Source: Euphorbia lathyris (taxonomy: Eukaryota > Streptophyta > Magnoliopsida > Malpighiales > Euphorbiaceae). Taken from it: a DNA stretch of 64,000 nt. Positions within the stretch are counted from its first letter, which is position 1. Each line of letters begins with the position of its first letter. Below are positions 1 through 10,847 of the stretch, one piece after another. A program made the position numbers and the translations under genes. The stretch spans positions 39,837,501 through 39,901,500 of the forward strand of contig NC_088918.1 of NCBI RefSeq assembly GCF_963576675.1. The letters are read 5' to 3'. The notes under the pieces are model-generated. The model did no database searches. It was not told where the DNA came from and was given only the letters and a program-made list of their open reading frames with translations.

Positions 1-540
1 CCTAATAATTTCACAATTCAGTAGACATAAGAAACAAAATCAATCATCTTCCAGATGTTAATTTCCATACAAGCCCCCTAATAATAACTGACATAGAAAA
101 ATCTGAAAGAAAGAAAGAGGATCTCAGTTTGTACGTTAAGGAGTAGCGGCAAAGCTCTTGATTGATCTACGAGAGTGAAGTGTGCTTGGACGCTTCGAAA
201 AATCAGAGCGATCTACAAAAGGACCTGATGGAATCCGTATGAATATCATTAATCAATATGTTTCGGGGCCTCTAGCACTCTGTAATGGCGCAATTACTGC
301 CTCTAGTTGTGGACGTTGTCAGTGGAAGATCCAATGAAGTTGATGCGAAAATGGGAGGGAATTATTTGGAGGAATTGAAAGTTAAATTGGGAAGGAAGTG
401 ATGATTTCCTGGACGAGGGAAGAGGCGCAAGATAGAATCTTTTTGTAGAGATTTATGGGGGAGACTTATATGCGGATGTCTGCTGTTTAATCAATACTAC
501 CTTTCCAAAAAGACAATCAAATCTACAAACGCGCTTTTAA
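1..540. other. Unassigned left-edge sequence
   Basis: No gene or repeat could be assigned here. Short open stretches exist on both strands, for example an ATG at 285 with 38 codons, but none resembles a known family. It could hold the end of a gene lying to the left of the window. Confidence 0.3.
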
Positions 541-544
541 CTTC

Positions 545-862
545 TTTTTTTTTTTTTTTTTTGTTTGATAAAAATGTCTTATTTCATTCTATAGAATCAC
601 AAATTACAAATACAGCACGATAAAACTTTCCATCCATACAGGCTATAGCCAGTATAAGAACCACAAAGGGAAGAAAATAGACTACAAAGAGCAAGAAAAA
701 GACTACAAAGAGCAGTAAACAGACTAAAAGAGCAATAAAAACTCATAAAGGGTACAAATACAACAAAATAGAAATCATATACTTCTCGGAAGTCGAATCC
801 AATCGAAAAACATCTGTAATCCATTCTTCATCATCTAGCCTCTTCCACAACTCATCTTTTTT
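545..862 (-). mobile_element. LINE 3' tail fragment (probable)
   Basis: Read on the minus strand, this is a T/C-rich 3' untranslated-like stretch with repeated 'gctctttgtagt' words. It ends in a homopolymer of about 17 A (plus-strand T run near 545-562). Plant LINEs typically end in such a tail. No coding part is preserved, so this is a 5'-truncated copy at best. A processed transcript of another kind cannot be excluded. Confidence 0.4.
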
Positions 863-865
863 ATT

Positions 866-1263
866 GGCCTGTTTGGTTTGGTGAAGAGCATTTTAGGATA
901 AAAAGAGCGGTTTTGACCAACTTTAGATGTTTGACCACTGAAACCGCTAATTGGAGTGTTTGGTGGAAAGAGGTTTGGAAGAGAGTTTTGAGATGAAAAC
1001 GCTAATTTAGAAAAAGCTCTTAAAATGAGCTTTTTCAATTAGCGTTTTGCAATATTAAAATTAATGAACTTCTTTAACCCTAATAGATAGACTCCCTCTT
1101 CTCCTGCGCCAAAATTAATGCCCTTATTCGTCTTTTTGCACAAACCGTTATTATCAATCAGCTAATTTTTACCAAACAGGTCTACACAAACAGCTAATCA
1201 AATCAGCTAGTCAAATCAGCTAATGTAATCAGCTAACAGCTGAGCTAATTCCCAAACAAGGCC
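866..1263. mobile_element. MITE with GGCCTGTTTGG terminal inverted repeats
   Basis: The left end reads GGCCTGTTTGG and the right end CCAAACAAGGCC, so the termini are near-perfect inverted repeats. The trinucleotide ATT lies immediately outside both ends (863-865 and 1264-1266), as expected for a 3-bp target duplication. Length is 398 bp with no coding potential. Termini of this kind with a 3-bp duplication suggest a PIF/Harbinger (Tourist-like) MITE, although the usual target is TTA/TAA. The right part has tandem 'aatcagcta' words. Confidence 0.6.
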
Positions 1264-1330
1264 ATTATCCGAAAAACCATGGGTATCTGAATCGATGATG
1301 ACGAAAAATAACTGAAAATTTTGGAGATAG

Positions 1331-2549
1331 AGATGGAAACGGGTGATATTTTGTTCTCGAAACCGAAATGGGGATGGGGATTACTATATCGTCCCGTGAG
1401 GATTCCGCACCGTCCCTATCCCCGTACCCGAGCTCATTGTTTCGGTTACTTTTGAAAATAATAGGATTAACAATTAAAAGTCAGCATTCTTAAAAATGTG
1501 GTTTTGTTTCTTAACTAATTCTATCCACATCTAAGAAACCTTGTAGTTCATAAATTATTTCTCATCTTGTCTTCAAATTTCCATTGTTTACATGAACACA
1601 TATACTGATACTTTCAATTACAAATTTATGATTAGGATTAAAATTGCACAATGTCTTTTTCTTTTAGAATAAACTTACCCAATAATTTGATAACATCCGG
1701 ATATTATAAATCCATAAAGGTTCATATAATTAAAGGACCAAAAAAGTATTTAACCATCAGCTACGACTGAGAGATACGTCAAATGAGATCCTCAATCCAA
1801 CGATATGCCTCAAAGAGATCAAACACCTTAAAGAGGCCCGCAAATCGCCACATCTTGGGAGACCCGCCATCTGGGATCGATCCGCCCAAAGGATGTCGGC
1901 GCCGCTTTCCTTAAATGGAAACTGAAACCACTAATGTCGAGTAACAGTCTCATAAATGAGCTAACGATAATACTTGAATGAACATAGTAACTACCATTAA
2001 TGTAATATTAATGAAAGCTTTCTAGTTACAACATCGATGTTACAACTATTCTAGTAGAGATAGCCTCACATCCCAAGGCATTGAGGTACACTACTGATTC
2101 TCTACTTTTGTGCTTACAGTTTATTATTCTCTACTTTACTGACTTAAGCATTGGAGTCCCCCGGCCGAACCCAACGACGCCCCCCAGAGGTGGAGCTCCG
2201 ACAGAATTTCATCCGGGAGACATCAATTATCTTATTTTTCTTTTAGGATAAAACCAACTACCACTAATTATTTTTTTGACTAATTATTTTCGATTAATTC
2301 AAAAACTTTAAAGTTAATTGATTTGGTTTATTTATTTGTTTTAATTTTTAATGTCTTAATTTTTTATTTGATGTAAAAAAAAATTTTGGTTGGAGATTAC
2401 CCGAAACCGTACAGGGAGGGAATGGAAAAAAAAGATCCCCGAAATACTTAATCGGGATTCTCTGAAACCGTCCCCAAAACATATTGGGGACGGAGTGGGA
2501 AATGCATCTCCCTCCTCGTCCTCGCCCCCATCCCACCTCGTTGCCATTT
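1331..2549. mobile_element. Degenerate hAT-like non-autonomous element (possible), interrupted
   Basis: The left end (AGATGGAAACGGGTG) and the reverse complement of the right end (AAATGGCAACGAGGTG) are similar, and both flanks carry 'ggggatgggga / tccccg' subterminal words. Such ends are common in plant hAT MITEs. The interior is AT-rich and seems interrupted by an LTR fragment at about 1710-2230. I found no convincing 8-bp target duplication. A related piece lies near 42605-42720. Confidence 0.35.
1710..2230 (+). mobile_element. LTR-retrotransposon LTR fragment
   Basis: The 3' part resembles the LTR ends of plant Ty3/gypsy (Tat/Ogre-like) or TRIM elements: 'ctgacttaagcattggagtc' followed by 'ccccggccgaaccc' and a GC-rich stretch, with an 'aatgaaagctttctag' region before it. 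No internal domain or second LTR is present, so this is a solo or truncated LTR. I could not fix the exact borders. Confidence 0.4.
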
Positions 2550-2617
2550 GCTTGGGAATATAATTTATTTGTATATTTCGCTTGCAATTTCGTATTTTCA
2601 TCACCTCCTTATTTTTT

Positions 2618-2914
2618 AGGCTTAACACATACGCAGCCCCCTGAACTTGTCCTTTTTTTTATTTTACCCCTAAACTTAAGGGACAACCTATTGTCCCCCT
2701 AAACTTCCAAAAAGCCACCCAATTTACCCCTCCTCTCCGACGTGGCGATTGGATTATTGCAACTTTGTATTTTGCCAGGTCAGCGCCACGTCGGAGAGAA
2801 TGGGTAAATTGGGTTATTTTTTGGAAGTTTAGGGGGTCAATAAGTTGTCCCTTAAGTTTAGGGGGTAAAATGAAAAAAAGGACAAGTTCAAGGGGTTGCG
2901 TATGTATTAAGCCT
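2618..2914. mobile_element. Long-TIR foldback/MULE-type MITE
   Basis: The left end 'aggcttaacacatacgcagc' is mirrored by the right end 'ttgcgtatgtattaagcct'. The inverted repeat continues inward for about 125 bp per arm ('ggacaagttca', 'aagtttagggg', 'ctccgacgtggcg'), leaving a small loop near 2750-2785. There is no coding potential. The arm length suggests a MULE-derived or foldback MITE. No clean target duplication was found. Confidence 0.65.
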
Positions 2915-3205
2915 ATCTTTTATTTTTAATATTATGATCACTAAATAAATTTTGAATTTCAAGTTAACAAAAAAAAGCCATATTTTCTAAATTAGATTTG
3001 AAATTTTATCTTCTAATAAACATTATGTTTAGTCTTATTTTGTATGTATAGGGTAAATTTGTCTTCCCTTATTAATCATAAGATTAAATTCAGAGACAAG
3101 TGTACAATGAGGATAATAGGAGCACTTAACCCCATTGAGATCCAATAATTGTAAAAAATCTAGATATAAATTTTTGGACATTTTAAAGCTTACCCCATGA
3201 TTGTC

Positions 3206-3333
3206 GGCGAACCAAGGTTGAAGAAGATAGAATTTCAATTAGGTTTTTTTTTCTCTCCCCTTCTCATCGGGCGAACCAAGATTGAAGGAGATAGAATTTT
3301 AATTAGGTTTTTTTTCTCTCCCCTTCTTATCAA
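3206..3333. repeat. Tandem duplication, 64-bp unit, two copies
   Basis: A block beginning 'ggcgaaccaaggttgaag' at 3206 is repeated at 3270 with a few substitutions, including the following 'tttctctccccttct' run. It lies just upstream of the hAT remnant and has no evident function. Confidence 0.75.
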
Positions 3334-3544
3334 AACGTTGTCGTTCCACTTAAGTTCAAAATAAACTTCAAAGATCTTATCTTAAAAAAGGTTCATGTCA
3401 ACCTCGTGAACATAATTGTTTACAAAGAATGAGACAAATATTGATTTGTTCCTACTTGGTTTAAGGAGTATAGCACTTGGTTAGAATATAGCATTTCTAA
3501 AAGATACAGTTTTTTTTGTCTATATTGTTATCTTTACAGCTTTA

Positions 3545-5280
3545 CAGATTAGATATTGGAGATCAAGCATAAAGATAGTTTTATCGTTGAAAGATTTACA
3601 AATTGGAAAAAGAATGAAAAGTTTCAAACTCACATTGGCGCCTACAATAGTGTTCATAACCAAACTTGGAATAAATGTGAAGACTTGATGAAGCAGGAAC
3701 AACACATTGGAGTACCTTTTGAGACTCATTCAGTTTAAACTCAAAAGGAATACAAAATACGTCTAACAATAACTAGTGTGTATTCGGTTTCTTGTACATT
3801 AGGGACTAGCATTTCGAGGAAATGACAAGTCAGAAGATTCACGTAATCATTGGAAGTTTTTGGAAATTCTGAAGTTTCTTACAAATCATAACGAAGATAT
3901 AAAAAAAAAGTCACTCTAGACAATGTTCCACTGAACTCCAAACTTATTACTCCTGAAATTCAAAATGATGTTATGCATGCTACTTCTATTGAAACCACTA
4001 AAGTTATCATTAACGGTTTTTATGATGAACTATTTATTATTTTAATTGATGAATCTCAAGATATATCAGTGAAGGAGAAAATGAAAATTATATCGCGTTA
4101 TATGAACGCAAAAGGATATGTGATTGAGAGTTTTCTTAAGTTCATGTTAGTGAACTTAAGTTCGCGATGGAATGTTATTTTTCACGTATGGTTTTAAGTA
4201 TTTCAAGTTTACATGGGAAATGTTATGATGGAGCTAGCAATATGAATGGTGAATTTAATGGCTTAAAGGCATTGATCTTGAAAGAAAATCCTTTTGCATA
4301 TTATTATGCCCACTATTTTTCTCATCAATTGTAGTTGTTCGTAGTTGTTATGGCAAAAAATCATATTCGTGTTGCTTTGTTGTTTAATGTTGTTTCTAAC
4401 CTATCAAAAATTATGGGAGCTATGCAAGAGAATAGATCTTTTTCATGAGAAGCAATACGGTAAGTTTATTGAAGCACTACAAAATTGAGAGATACAAAGT
4501 AGTACAAGTTTACATCAAGAAACTTCCCTTAAATGAGCTGGTGATACACGATGGAGTTTGCATTATGTTTCATTAGTAAGCCTAATCACCATGTCTTCTT
4601 TTATGATTGATGTGATTGATATGATTTAGGAGGATTGGGCAAATTTAGAGCAAAGAGGTCAAGCTTGTGGCTTACTTGATTTGATATAATCATTTGAGTT
4701 TGTTTTCAACTTTCATTTGATGAAAACGATATTGAGCTTTACATATGATCTGTCCAAGACATTACACAGAAAGATCAAGATATTATTAATGTAATAAGCT
4801 TGGTTAACATTTCCAAACAACTGCTTTAATAAATAAGAGATGATGGATGAGAATTTTTATTTGTTCAAGTGGCTTCTTTTGTGAAAAGAATAACATTAGT
4901 GTTCCAAAAATAGATTATATATTTGCAGATCAAGGAATGTCACAACGAAATATTAAAAAAATTACAAACTTAAGTCATTATCAAACTGATATATTTTACA
5001 TTATTATTGATATGCAACTTTCAGAGTTCAATGTGCTTCATGGAGAAAAATTCAAAACGAAATCTATGTGTCGCATGCTTAAATCCTATTGATTCTTCTG
5101 TAGCATTTGATAACCAAAAGTTGATTGAACCTCCGAAAATGTGAGATATATCTACTTCATACAAAATTGATTTAGGTATTAACATGCTTATCGAATTCAA
5201 GGATAAAAATCTAAATGTACAAATTATATCACCTAAACATATAGAAATGGATTTTAAGATATTTTTAATCATTTTTTGAA
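3545..5280 (+). pseudogene. Decayed hAT transposase (ZMYM1/TTF-type, DUF4371)
   Basis: Broken frames follow the plant hAT family often annotated as zinc finger MYM-type protein 1-like. In order I see a TTF-type segment near 3580-3730 (RFTNWKKNEKFQTHIGAYNS), a DUF4371 part near 3960-4330 (with SQDISVKEKM and later GASNMNGEFNGLKAL), then LLD..SFEFVF..HLMK near 4670-4730, and HYQTDIFYIIIDMQLSEFN near 4975-5030. Several stops and frameshifts break it, so it cannot encode transposase. The C-terminal dimerisation domain is not seen here, but a C-terminal piece of the same family lies on the other strand near 44 kb. Family assignment rests on remembered motif order, not a database search. Confidence 0.75.
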
Positions 5281-5815
5281 AGAGGTAAATAAAAAATAGG
5301 AAAATTACAAAATTAGGTCAAATGGGAGGCCCATTTATATAATTAACCAATTTACTCAACCTACTACATATCTAGACTGATTTTGTGTGACTTTCCCATA
5401 ATACCCCTAACCTTCCCACTTCCCACACATCGCGAACGGCCGCTCGCTCCCCCTATCTCCTTGGTTACACGAAAAGTTGCTCCTGCATTAATGATTTGAA
5501 GACTTTTGATCTTCCTTTCTTCCTTTAAATTGCATGAAATCTGCACCATTTCGTCAAAATTACAATGAATTTCTCTTTTTCCTCTCTTCATCTCTTGATT
5601 CTGCAACTTCCTAACCCTAGAAAGCGAAGCCATGGTTCTTCATCTTCCTGTTCATTGCTTGATTTCTTTCTTCTTGTTACCATCAAAGAAATGGTTTTTC
5701 TACGTTATTTCCTTCGTTCTTCCCATGTTATCATATTGTTATTGTCACTTTTGGGGGTGAAAGGGGCGAAAAATGTAAGTATCTGTTGTTTTTCTGCGTT
5801 TTTTCATGAATACAC

Positions 5816-6080
5816 TTCGTGAATCGATGGTTTCATGAAGGTTTGTGAAGAGAAAAAGACTGGATAGTGACGATCTACTTCATGAATCGATGATTTCACG
5901 AAGATCTGCGAAGAGAAAGAGTCTGAAACGTATGGATCTACCTCGCGAATCGATTAGTTCGCGAAGTCTGCGAATAGTTCCTCACGTTTCAGACCTCGCA
6001 GACTTCGCGAAAAAAATCGATTAGCAAAGTAAAATCACCTCCTTCCCTGCACATTTACATTCGCATGCTTCGCTAATCTT
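5816..6080. repeat. Cluster of TTCGCGAA / ATCGAT words
   Basis: Inside the MULE, degenerate units of the form 'cttcRtgaatcgatNNttcRcgaagNtctgcgaag' recur at about 5816, 5878, 5940 and 6000. Each unit is roughly self-complementary. A related set of 'gcttcgcaggcttcgcat' words occupies 6775-6890. They may be transposase-binding subterminal repeats or simple slippage products. Confidence 0.55.
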
Positions 6081-6325
6081 CATTTCGCGAAGTCAAAATC
6101 GTCTTTTTTCCCGCCTAACACGATTAATTTTTTCTAAAGGTGGTTGAATATGTAACATCCTTTTCTGGAAGGCGACGTATTGGGCTGCAGGGGAGATGAT
6201 TTTCCTTCCTGTATAGGGATTAACTTCCCTCAAGATTGATACATTCACTCCTAAAATGGTTGGTTAGGAGAGATTGTGCCAATCTTGAGGTGCACCATGG
6301 GACACGTCCATCCCATGGTGCCAAT

Positions 6326-6543
6326 CTTCAAAGTGAACCTAACTAATCTGGTACCAATTTTGAATCGGATGAGTAATCTTGGTGTGCACCATGGGACACG
6401 TCCATCCCAAAAGGTCTGGACTACCATTTTTTAAATGAGAAATGGAAGTCCAGACCTTTTGGGATGGATGTGTCTCATGGTGCACACCAAGATTACTCAT
6501 CCGCTTCAAAATTGGTACCGGATTAGTTAGGTTCACTTTGAAG
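6326..6543. repeat. Near-perfect 218-bp palindrome
   Basis: The left arm starting 'cttcaaagtgaacctaacta' at 6326 is mirrored almost base for base by the right arm ending 'ttaggttcactttgaag' at 6543. The centre is a short AT-rich loop near 6425-6448. The arms are about 97 bp. It is probably a foldback MITE inserted in the MULE. Part of the arm sequence ('ggtgcaccatgggacacgtc') also occurs just outside, at 6290-6310. Confidence 0.8.
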
Positions 6544-6774
6544 TGATTTGTTAGGAGTTTATTGTCGCAATCTTGTTGTAAATTTTGATAATGTTATGAT
6601 TTGAATGTTGTTATTGTGGCAATCTTGTTGTAAATTTTGATAATGTTATGATTTTAATGTTAGAATCCGTTGTTGTTTGCCATTTTTTGTTATATACCAC
6701 TTCGCGAATTAGCTTCAAAACACATCCAAGCTTTGCATATGCTAACTAAATTCATCACGTAAAACAAACTTCAG

Positions 6775-6895
6775 CTTCGCAGGCTTCGCATATGCGAACT
6801 AAATTCATCAAGTAAACCAAACATTAGCTTCGCAGGCTTCGCATATAAACCCTAACATTAGCTTCGCAGGCTTCGCATAACATGGAATCTGCGAA
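6775..6895. repeat. Short tandem repeats with 'gcttcgcaggcttcgcat'
   Basis: The 18-bp word occurs three times (near 6774, 6829 and 6862), with 'aactaaattcatca.gtaaa' spacers repeated between copies. It lies in the right subterminal part of the MULE. Confidence 0.6.
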
Positions 6896-7634
6896 GTCAG
6901 ACGGGAGGGGGCGAGACGCGCGTAAATATTGAGGGTATTATGAGAACGTCACACAAAATCGGTCTAGATATGTAGTAGGTTGAGTAAACGGGTTAAATAT
7001 GTAAATGGGCCTCCCATTTGACCTAGTTTTGTAATTTTCCCATAAAAATTTGGAAAAAGTACAAAAATAAACCTAGTAGTTACACCTGTTTTCGAACAAC
7101 ACCTATGTGGTTTAAAAGTTTGCAAAATGGTACCTTGAGGTTCATTCCGTTAGCAAACACATACTAAATTGACTAACTGTGTTAAAGTCAAAGGAAAAAG
7201 AGTTAATTTAGTCCTTATATTTATTTATTTTATAAATTAACTTCTCTTATTATCTAATTATTACAAACGAACCCCAAAATAAAAAATAAAAATCAAATAT
7301 AGCATCTTCTCCATCTCTCTTTAATTTTTTTTCTCCTCTTCTCTCTCACACTTTGTTAACTTTTCTCTAAAGTCAATTGATTTTCAAATCTCTTTCTAAA
7401 TAATCAAACAGACAAAGAAAAAACAAAAATCATGGTGTGTTTTTCAATTTCCACTAACCCTTTTCTGATTTTTTCAATCTGTTTCATCCATTGAACTAAA
7501 GTCTGTTTTTTTTCTTTTTTGTTACATGTAGTAGAATCAGCTGGTTGCTTCGAGTTTTCTTCCTCACTGGCTTCAAGTTCTTCTCACTGAAAAGTTCTTC
7601 AACGCCTGTGTAATTCACGAAGAAGCTAAGAAGA

Positions 7635-7696
7635 ATGAGAATAACATTATTTGCCCTCACTGTCTTTCTCCTCACTCCTCTCACCAACTCTTGCAG
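7635..7696 (+). pseudogene. Captured signal-peptide-like exon (possible)
   Basis: An ATG at 7635 opens MRITLFALTVFLLTPLTNSC, a short basic start followed by a hydrophobic core, as in a secretory signal peptide. The sequence then reads CTTGCAG then GTCCTC, which would serve as an exon end and donor. It lies inside the MULE interior, so it may be a captured first exon. The parent gene is not recognised. A chance frame is possible at this length. Confidence 0.35.
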
Positions 7697-7789
7697 GTCC
7701 TCTTCTTTATTTCATTTCCCCCTTTTCAAAATTCAAATTCGAAACTTGTAATTTCTTAAAATTACAATGCAACAATGCAACTATTATTA

Positions 7790-7945
7790 AGAGGTGAGGA
7801 TCCATCAATCATACCAATCCTTCCATCTGGTTTTGTTATATCCAGAGATGGTCGTCCACATCTACGAAATGGAAATGGTGTATTGAGACCGGACGGTTCG
7901 CTTCTTACGGTTGCATTACAAATGTTGGTACCCACTCCAAGTTGA
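7790..7945 (+). pseudogene. HD-ZIP IV C-terminal fragment captured in MULE
   Basis: This 51-codon frame contains EDPSIIPILPSGFVISRDGR followed, after a short linker, by GSLLTVALQMLV and a stop. Class IV homeodomain-leucine zipper factors (ANL2, PDF2, HDG group) have this motif pair near the C-terminal part of the START-associated region (LPSGF....DG, then GSLLTVAFQIL). The fragment lacks the homeodomain, zipper and START core, so it is not a working factor. It sits between the MULE's long TIRs with no obvious promoter. Family call is from memory. Confidence 0.6.
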
Positions 7946-8314
7946 ATTTGATTATTTAGAAAGAGATTTGAAAATCAATTGATTTTAGAGAGAGAAATTA
8001 ATAAAGAGGAGAGAGAGAAGAGAAGAAGAAAAATAAAAAAAAAAATTAAAAGAGAGATGGAGAAGATGGTATATTTGATTTTTATTTTTTATTTTGGAGT
8101 TTGTTTGTGGTAATTAGATAATAACGGGAGTTAATTTATAAAATAAATAAATATAAGGACTAAATTAATTCTTTTTCCTTTGACTTTTAACACCGTTAGT
8201 CAATTTGGTATGTGTTTGCTAACGGAATGAATGTACCATGTTGCAAACTTTTAAACCACATGGGTGTTGTTCGAAAACAGGTGTAACCACAAGGTTTATT
8301 TTTGTAATTTTCCC

Positions 8315-9924
8315 TAAAAAATTTAATGGAATTTATTTAAAGGTGAAAATAGGAACTAAAATATAAGCGGGGTGGTTCGTAAACTATTCGAGCTCGGCAC
8401 AATCAAAGTTCGCCTCAAATGAAAAAGAGTATAATGATCTTTAGTGCTCTTTGGGATGGAAGGAGTATCCATATATCTAAAAGTTCAGCCATTCAGATGG
8501 ATGCTCACATTCTCACATAGTTAGTGAAAAGTAGTCATCTTGCATCATGCATTGGGATGAATTTGAGTTGGACACAAGTTGAATTGTGTCAAGATGTTGG
8601 CAAGAGGTCTAGGTATGGGGTAGTTGAACCCCGAGTGTATTTGTTGGATATACATGGAAGAGGAGCATATATGCTTTGTTCTCATGACCGAAATGGCATA
8701 GTCGCATTTGGTAAGCCAATGGAAGGATGAGGCTTTATGGGTCAGAGTTCTCTGTATGACCATAGAGGTTGTAGCCCTAATTATGGGGTTAGATTATTAG
8801 TAGTAGATAATTCTAGAATTTTTTATGAGAAGATGAATCGATATGGGCATTTTTTCGGATATTTGTTAGATGATTGTCTCTTTATTAGAAGGAGAAACTT
8901 GATCGATTCATTTCTCACTAAAAAAAAAAAAGGTGCCAATTCCATTGTAAGATTTTGAGTTTTGAGACATGTTGGTGTTTTTTAAAGGAAGATGAAATGG
9001 AAGAAGAACAAATGTAAACAGAGAGAAGAAAAAAAACTTGACACTTATTGTAAAAAGGCGTTGTCGTAAGTCTCATAAAAAAACTTGAAGATTTTCAAAT
9101 ATGCAATCGAATTTGATAAGAAAATGTTAAGAAGAAAGCTCAAAGTAGAAGATTGTAAAAGATTTTATCGGTATATCTATAGATGCAAAATGATGGTTCA
9201 TACTCCCTAAATAATTAAGAAGCACGTGTCAAGACATAAGATGTGAAAAGGCCTTCTCGATACTAGGGGTTTCTCGAGAATTGTAAGTCTCTCTTCTAAT
9301 CTTAAAAAAGTAGCTATAGCTTGTAGGGAGACTTATGATAATAGCGGGAAATATTTGATCGGGTTTGAGAGATAATATGACTATTGAATTTCAAAACATA
9401 ACATAAAACTCACTGAACTTTGATATTTTTCACGATGTGACTATTGACGCAGCTTATAATTGTTAACTTCCAAAACAACATGTTAACTTTCCTATTTTAC
9501 CAATCATTTCTTTTTTTTCTTCTCTCTCTTCATCTCTTTATCTCTCTATTTACTCCTATTTCCAATTCTGGAAAGAAGAATATTTTCTTCCATTTCTACA
9601 TAAAACACATTGAATAAAAAACACAAAATAAGTTTTCTACAGAAAGATCATCATCTAATTTTACTAATACAGAAACTAATATTGTGTTTTTTCAAGACTT
9701 TTGCTTTGCTGCTGTCACCAAATCGATGAAGATTATTCCAAATTTAATCCTATTAATATAGATAATTCCAAATTTTAATGCCTTTAATCTTATGAAAATG
9801 GACTATTCTAAAAACTTTTGCCTATGCTTTTATCTCCCAAATTTAATATTTGATCCCATCAACTTCAGCATCTAGAATATAATCACCACCCATTAGAAGA
9901 GACCAGAATAAATAAGAAGTAAAC
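8315..9924. other. Unassigned region with broken frames
   Basis: Modest plus-strand frames (8524-8730, 8737-8958) and short broken ones up to about 9390 look like decayed coding DNA, but I recognise no domain. From 9370 to 9900 the sequence is AT-rich, with a CT-rich tract near 9510-9560. No RNA gene or clear element border was found. Confidence 0.3.
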
Positions 9925-10537
9925 GAGAAATTATAATTATAAAAGAAACGAGAAATTATACTTTACGCTGGGCTCTGATGTGGTATGCCACAGCCAATTA
10001 AATCAAGACATATGGCAATTAATTTTTTTCAAAAATTAAAATTAAATTATTTATTTTGTGTTAAAAAAAATTGCTTCTGTTTTTCTATTCTCTTTGTGCC
10101 GTCATTTATCAAAACCCATCGCAGACACGTTATTGCTCCATGTTTCTTCTCCTTCAGCAACCATTCCTCCTCCATGGTTTTTAGATGCATTTTTCTTATT
10201 CAAACCTTGAAGTTTTTCCTTGTTCTTCTTTCTGAATAAAAAACTCTTAATCTCTTCTTATCTAAGATTCTGAAAATAAACTTGTAATAATTAGCAGATT
10301 CAACAACCACGGAAACTACCCATTTTATTCATACCAAAATTGGACAGGTTGGATGCAGGAATATAGAATGAATGGATAGTGGTAGCTGGCACGGAGGAGG
10401 GCGAACAGAGTTGAGAAAACCAGAAGCAGATCTGATTTGTTTTTAATAGAAAAAAGAAATAATTTAATTTTAATTTTTGAAAAAAATTTAATTGCTACAT
10501 GTCTTAATTTAATACCTGGCTTAGAGTATAATTTCTC
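9925..10537. mobile_element. Non-autonomous MULE with exact 9-bp TSD
   Basis: GAAGTAAAC flanks both ends (9916-9924 and 10538-10546). The left end GAGAAATTATA matches the right end TATAATTTCTC in inverted orientation, and similarity continues over about 110 bp ('agacatatggcaattaattt' against 'aatttaattgctacatgtct'). The left terminal GAGAAATTATA occurs twice (9925 and 9950), separated by an AT-rich spacer, so the left TIR tip is duplicated. The interior (about 10050-10430) has no transposase. It shows an 84-codon frame of no known family. Confidence 0.8.
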
Positions 10538-10847
10538 GAAGTAAACAAAAAAAACATATCAAAATGACAAAGGAAAGCCAATTAATTCCATGGTACATGA
10601 ACATGCAAACATATCAAAGCAACAAAATCGTAAAGACGAAGAAATAAAAATAAAACAAATGGAAATCGGTTTTACCACTCTAGAAAATCGCTCAGAAGTA
10701 GAAATTGATAACTATAATAAGAAAATTGCAATTACTCCAAAAAACGACAAAGTGCTGGGAGGTGCAAATATAGAGGAATGAGAAAAAACACACACAAAAA
10801 ATGAAAGTAAAAGGAAAGGAAATCGATGGAATGAAGAATGAGGAGCA
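10538..10847. other. AT-rich spacer
   Basis: No gene or element is recognised. A 63-codon plus-strand frame (10590-10781) is rich in K, E, N and I, as expected from AT-rich DNA, and has no recognisable domain. Confidence 0.3.

Larger units (their letters stand above)
5298..7041. mobile_element. Non-autonomous MULE, about 105-bp TIRs
   Basis: The left end (ggaaaattacaaaattaggt at 5299) is the inverted match of the right end (acctagttttgtaattttcc, ending 7040). The arms stay alignable for about 105 bp, including 'ctacatatctaga'. Adenine-rich 9-bp flanks (5289-5297 and 7042-7050) are similar but not identical. The interior has no transposase. It carries an 85-codon open stretch at 5565-5822, many TTCGCGAA-type words, and a large palindrome at 6326-6543. 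The right end abuts a second MULE at 7052. Confidence 0.75.
7052..8314. mobile_element. Pack-MULE-like element, about 350-bp TIRs
   Basis: The ends are long inverted repeats: about 7052-7410 on the left and 7950-8314 on the right, with shared blocks such as 'acaaaaataaacc', 'ttcgaacaacacc' and 'gactaaattaa'. Flanks are TAAAAATTT (7043-7051) and TAAAAAATTT (8315-8324), which fit a 9-10 bp MULE duplication with one indel. There is no transposase. The 540-bp interior carries two gene-like pieces in plus orientation: a signal-peptide-like exon (7635-7696) and an HD-ZIP IV-like fragment (7790-7945). This is the arrangement of a gene-capturing MULE. Confidence 0.75.

Noticed and set aside
1660..2260. 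'tttttcttttagaataaa' and 'tttttcttttaggataaa' as target duplication of the LTR fragment
   Set aside because: The matching flanks are longer than an LTR-element duplication and inexact, and the LTR ends cannot be aligned to them.
5565..5822. 85-codon frame inside the first MULE
   Set aside because: Ser/Leu/Phe-rich with no recognisable domain. A captured exon is possible but I cannot support it.
8524..8958. Two adjacent plus-strand frames
   Set aside because: They look like decayed coding sequence, but I recognise no family, so no gene is called.
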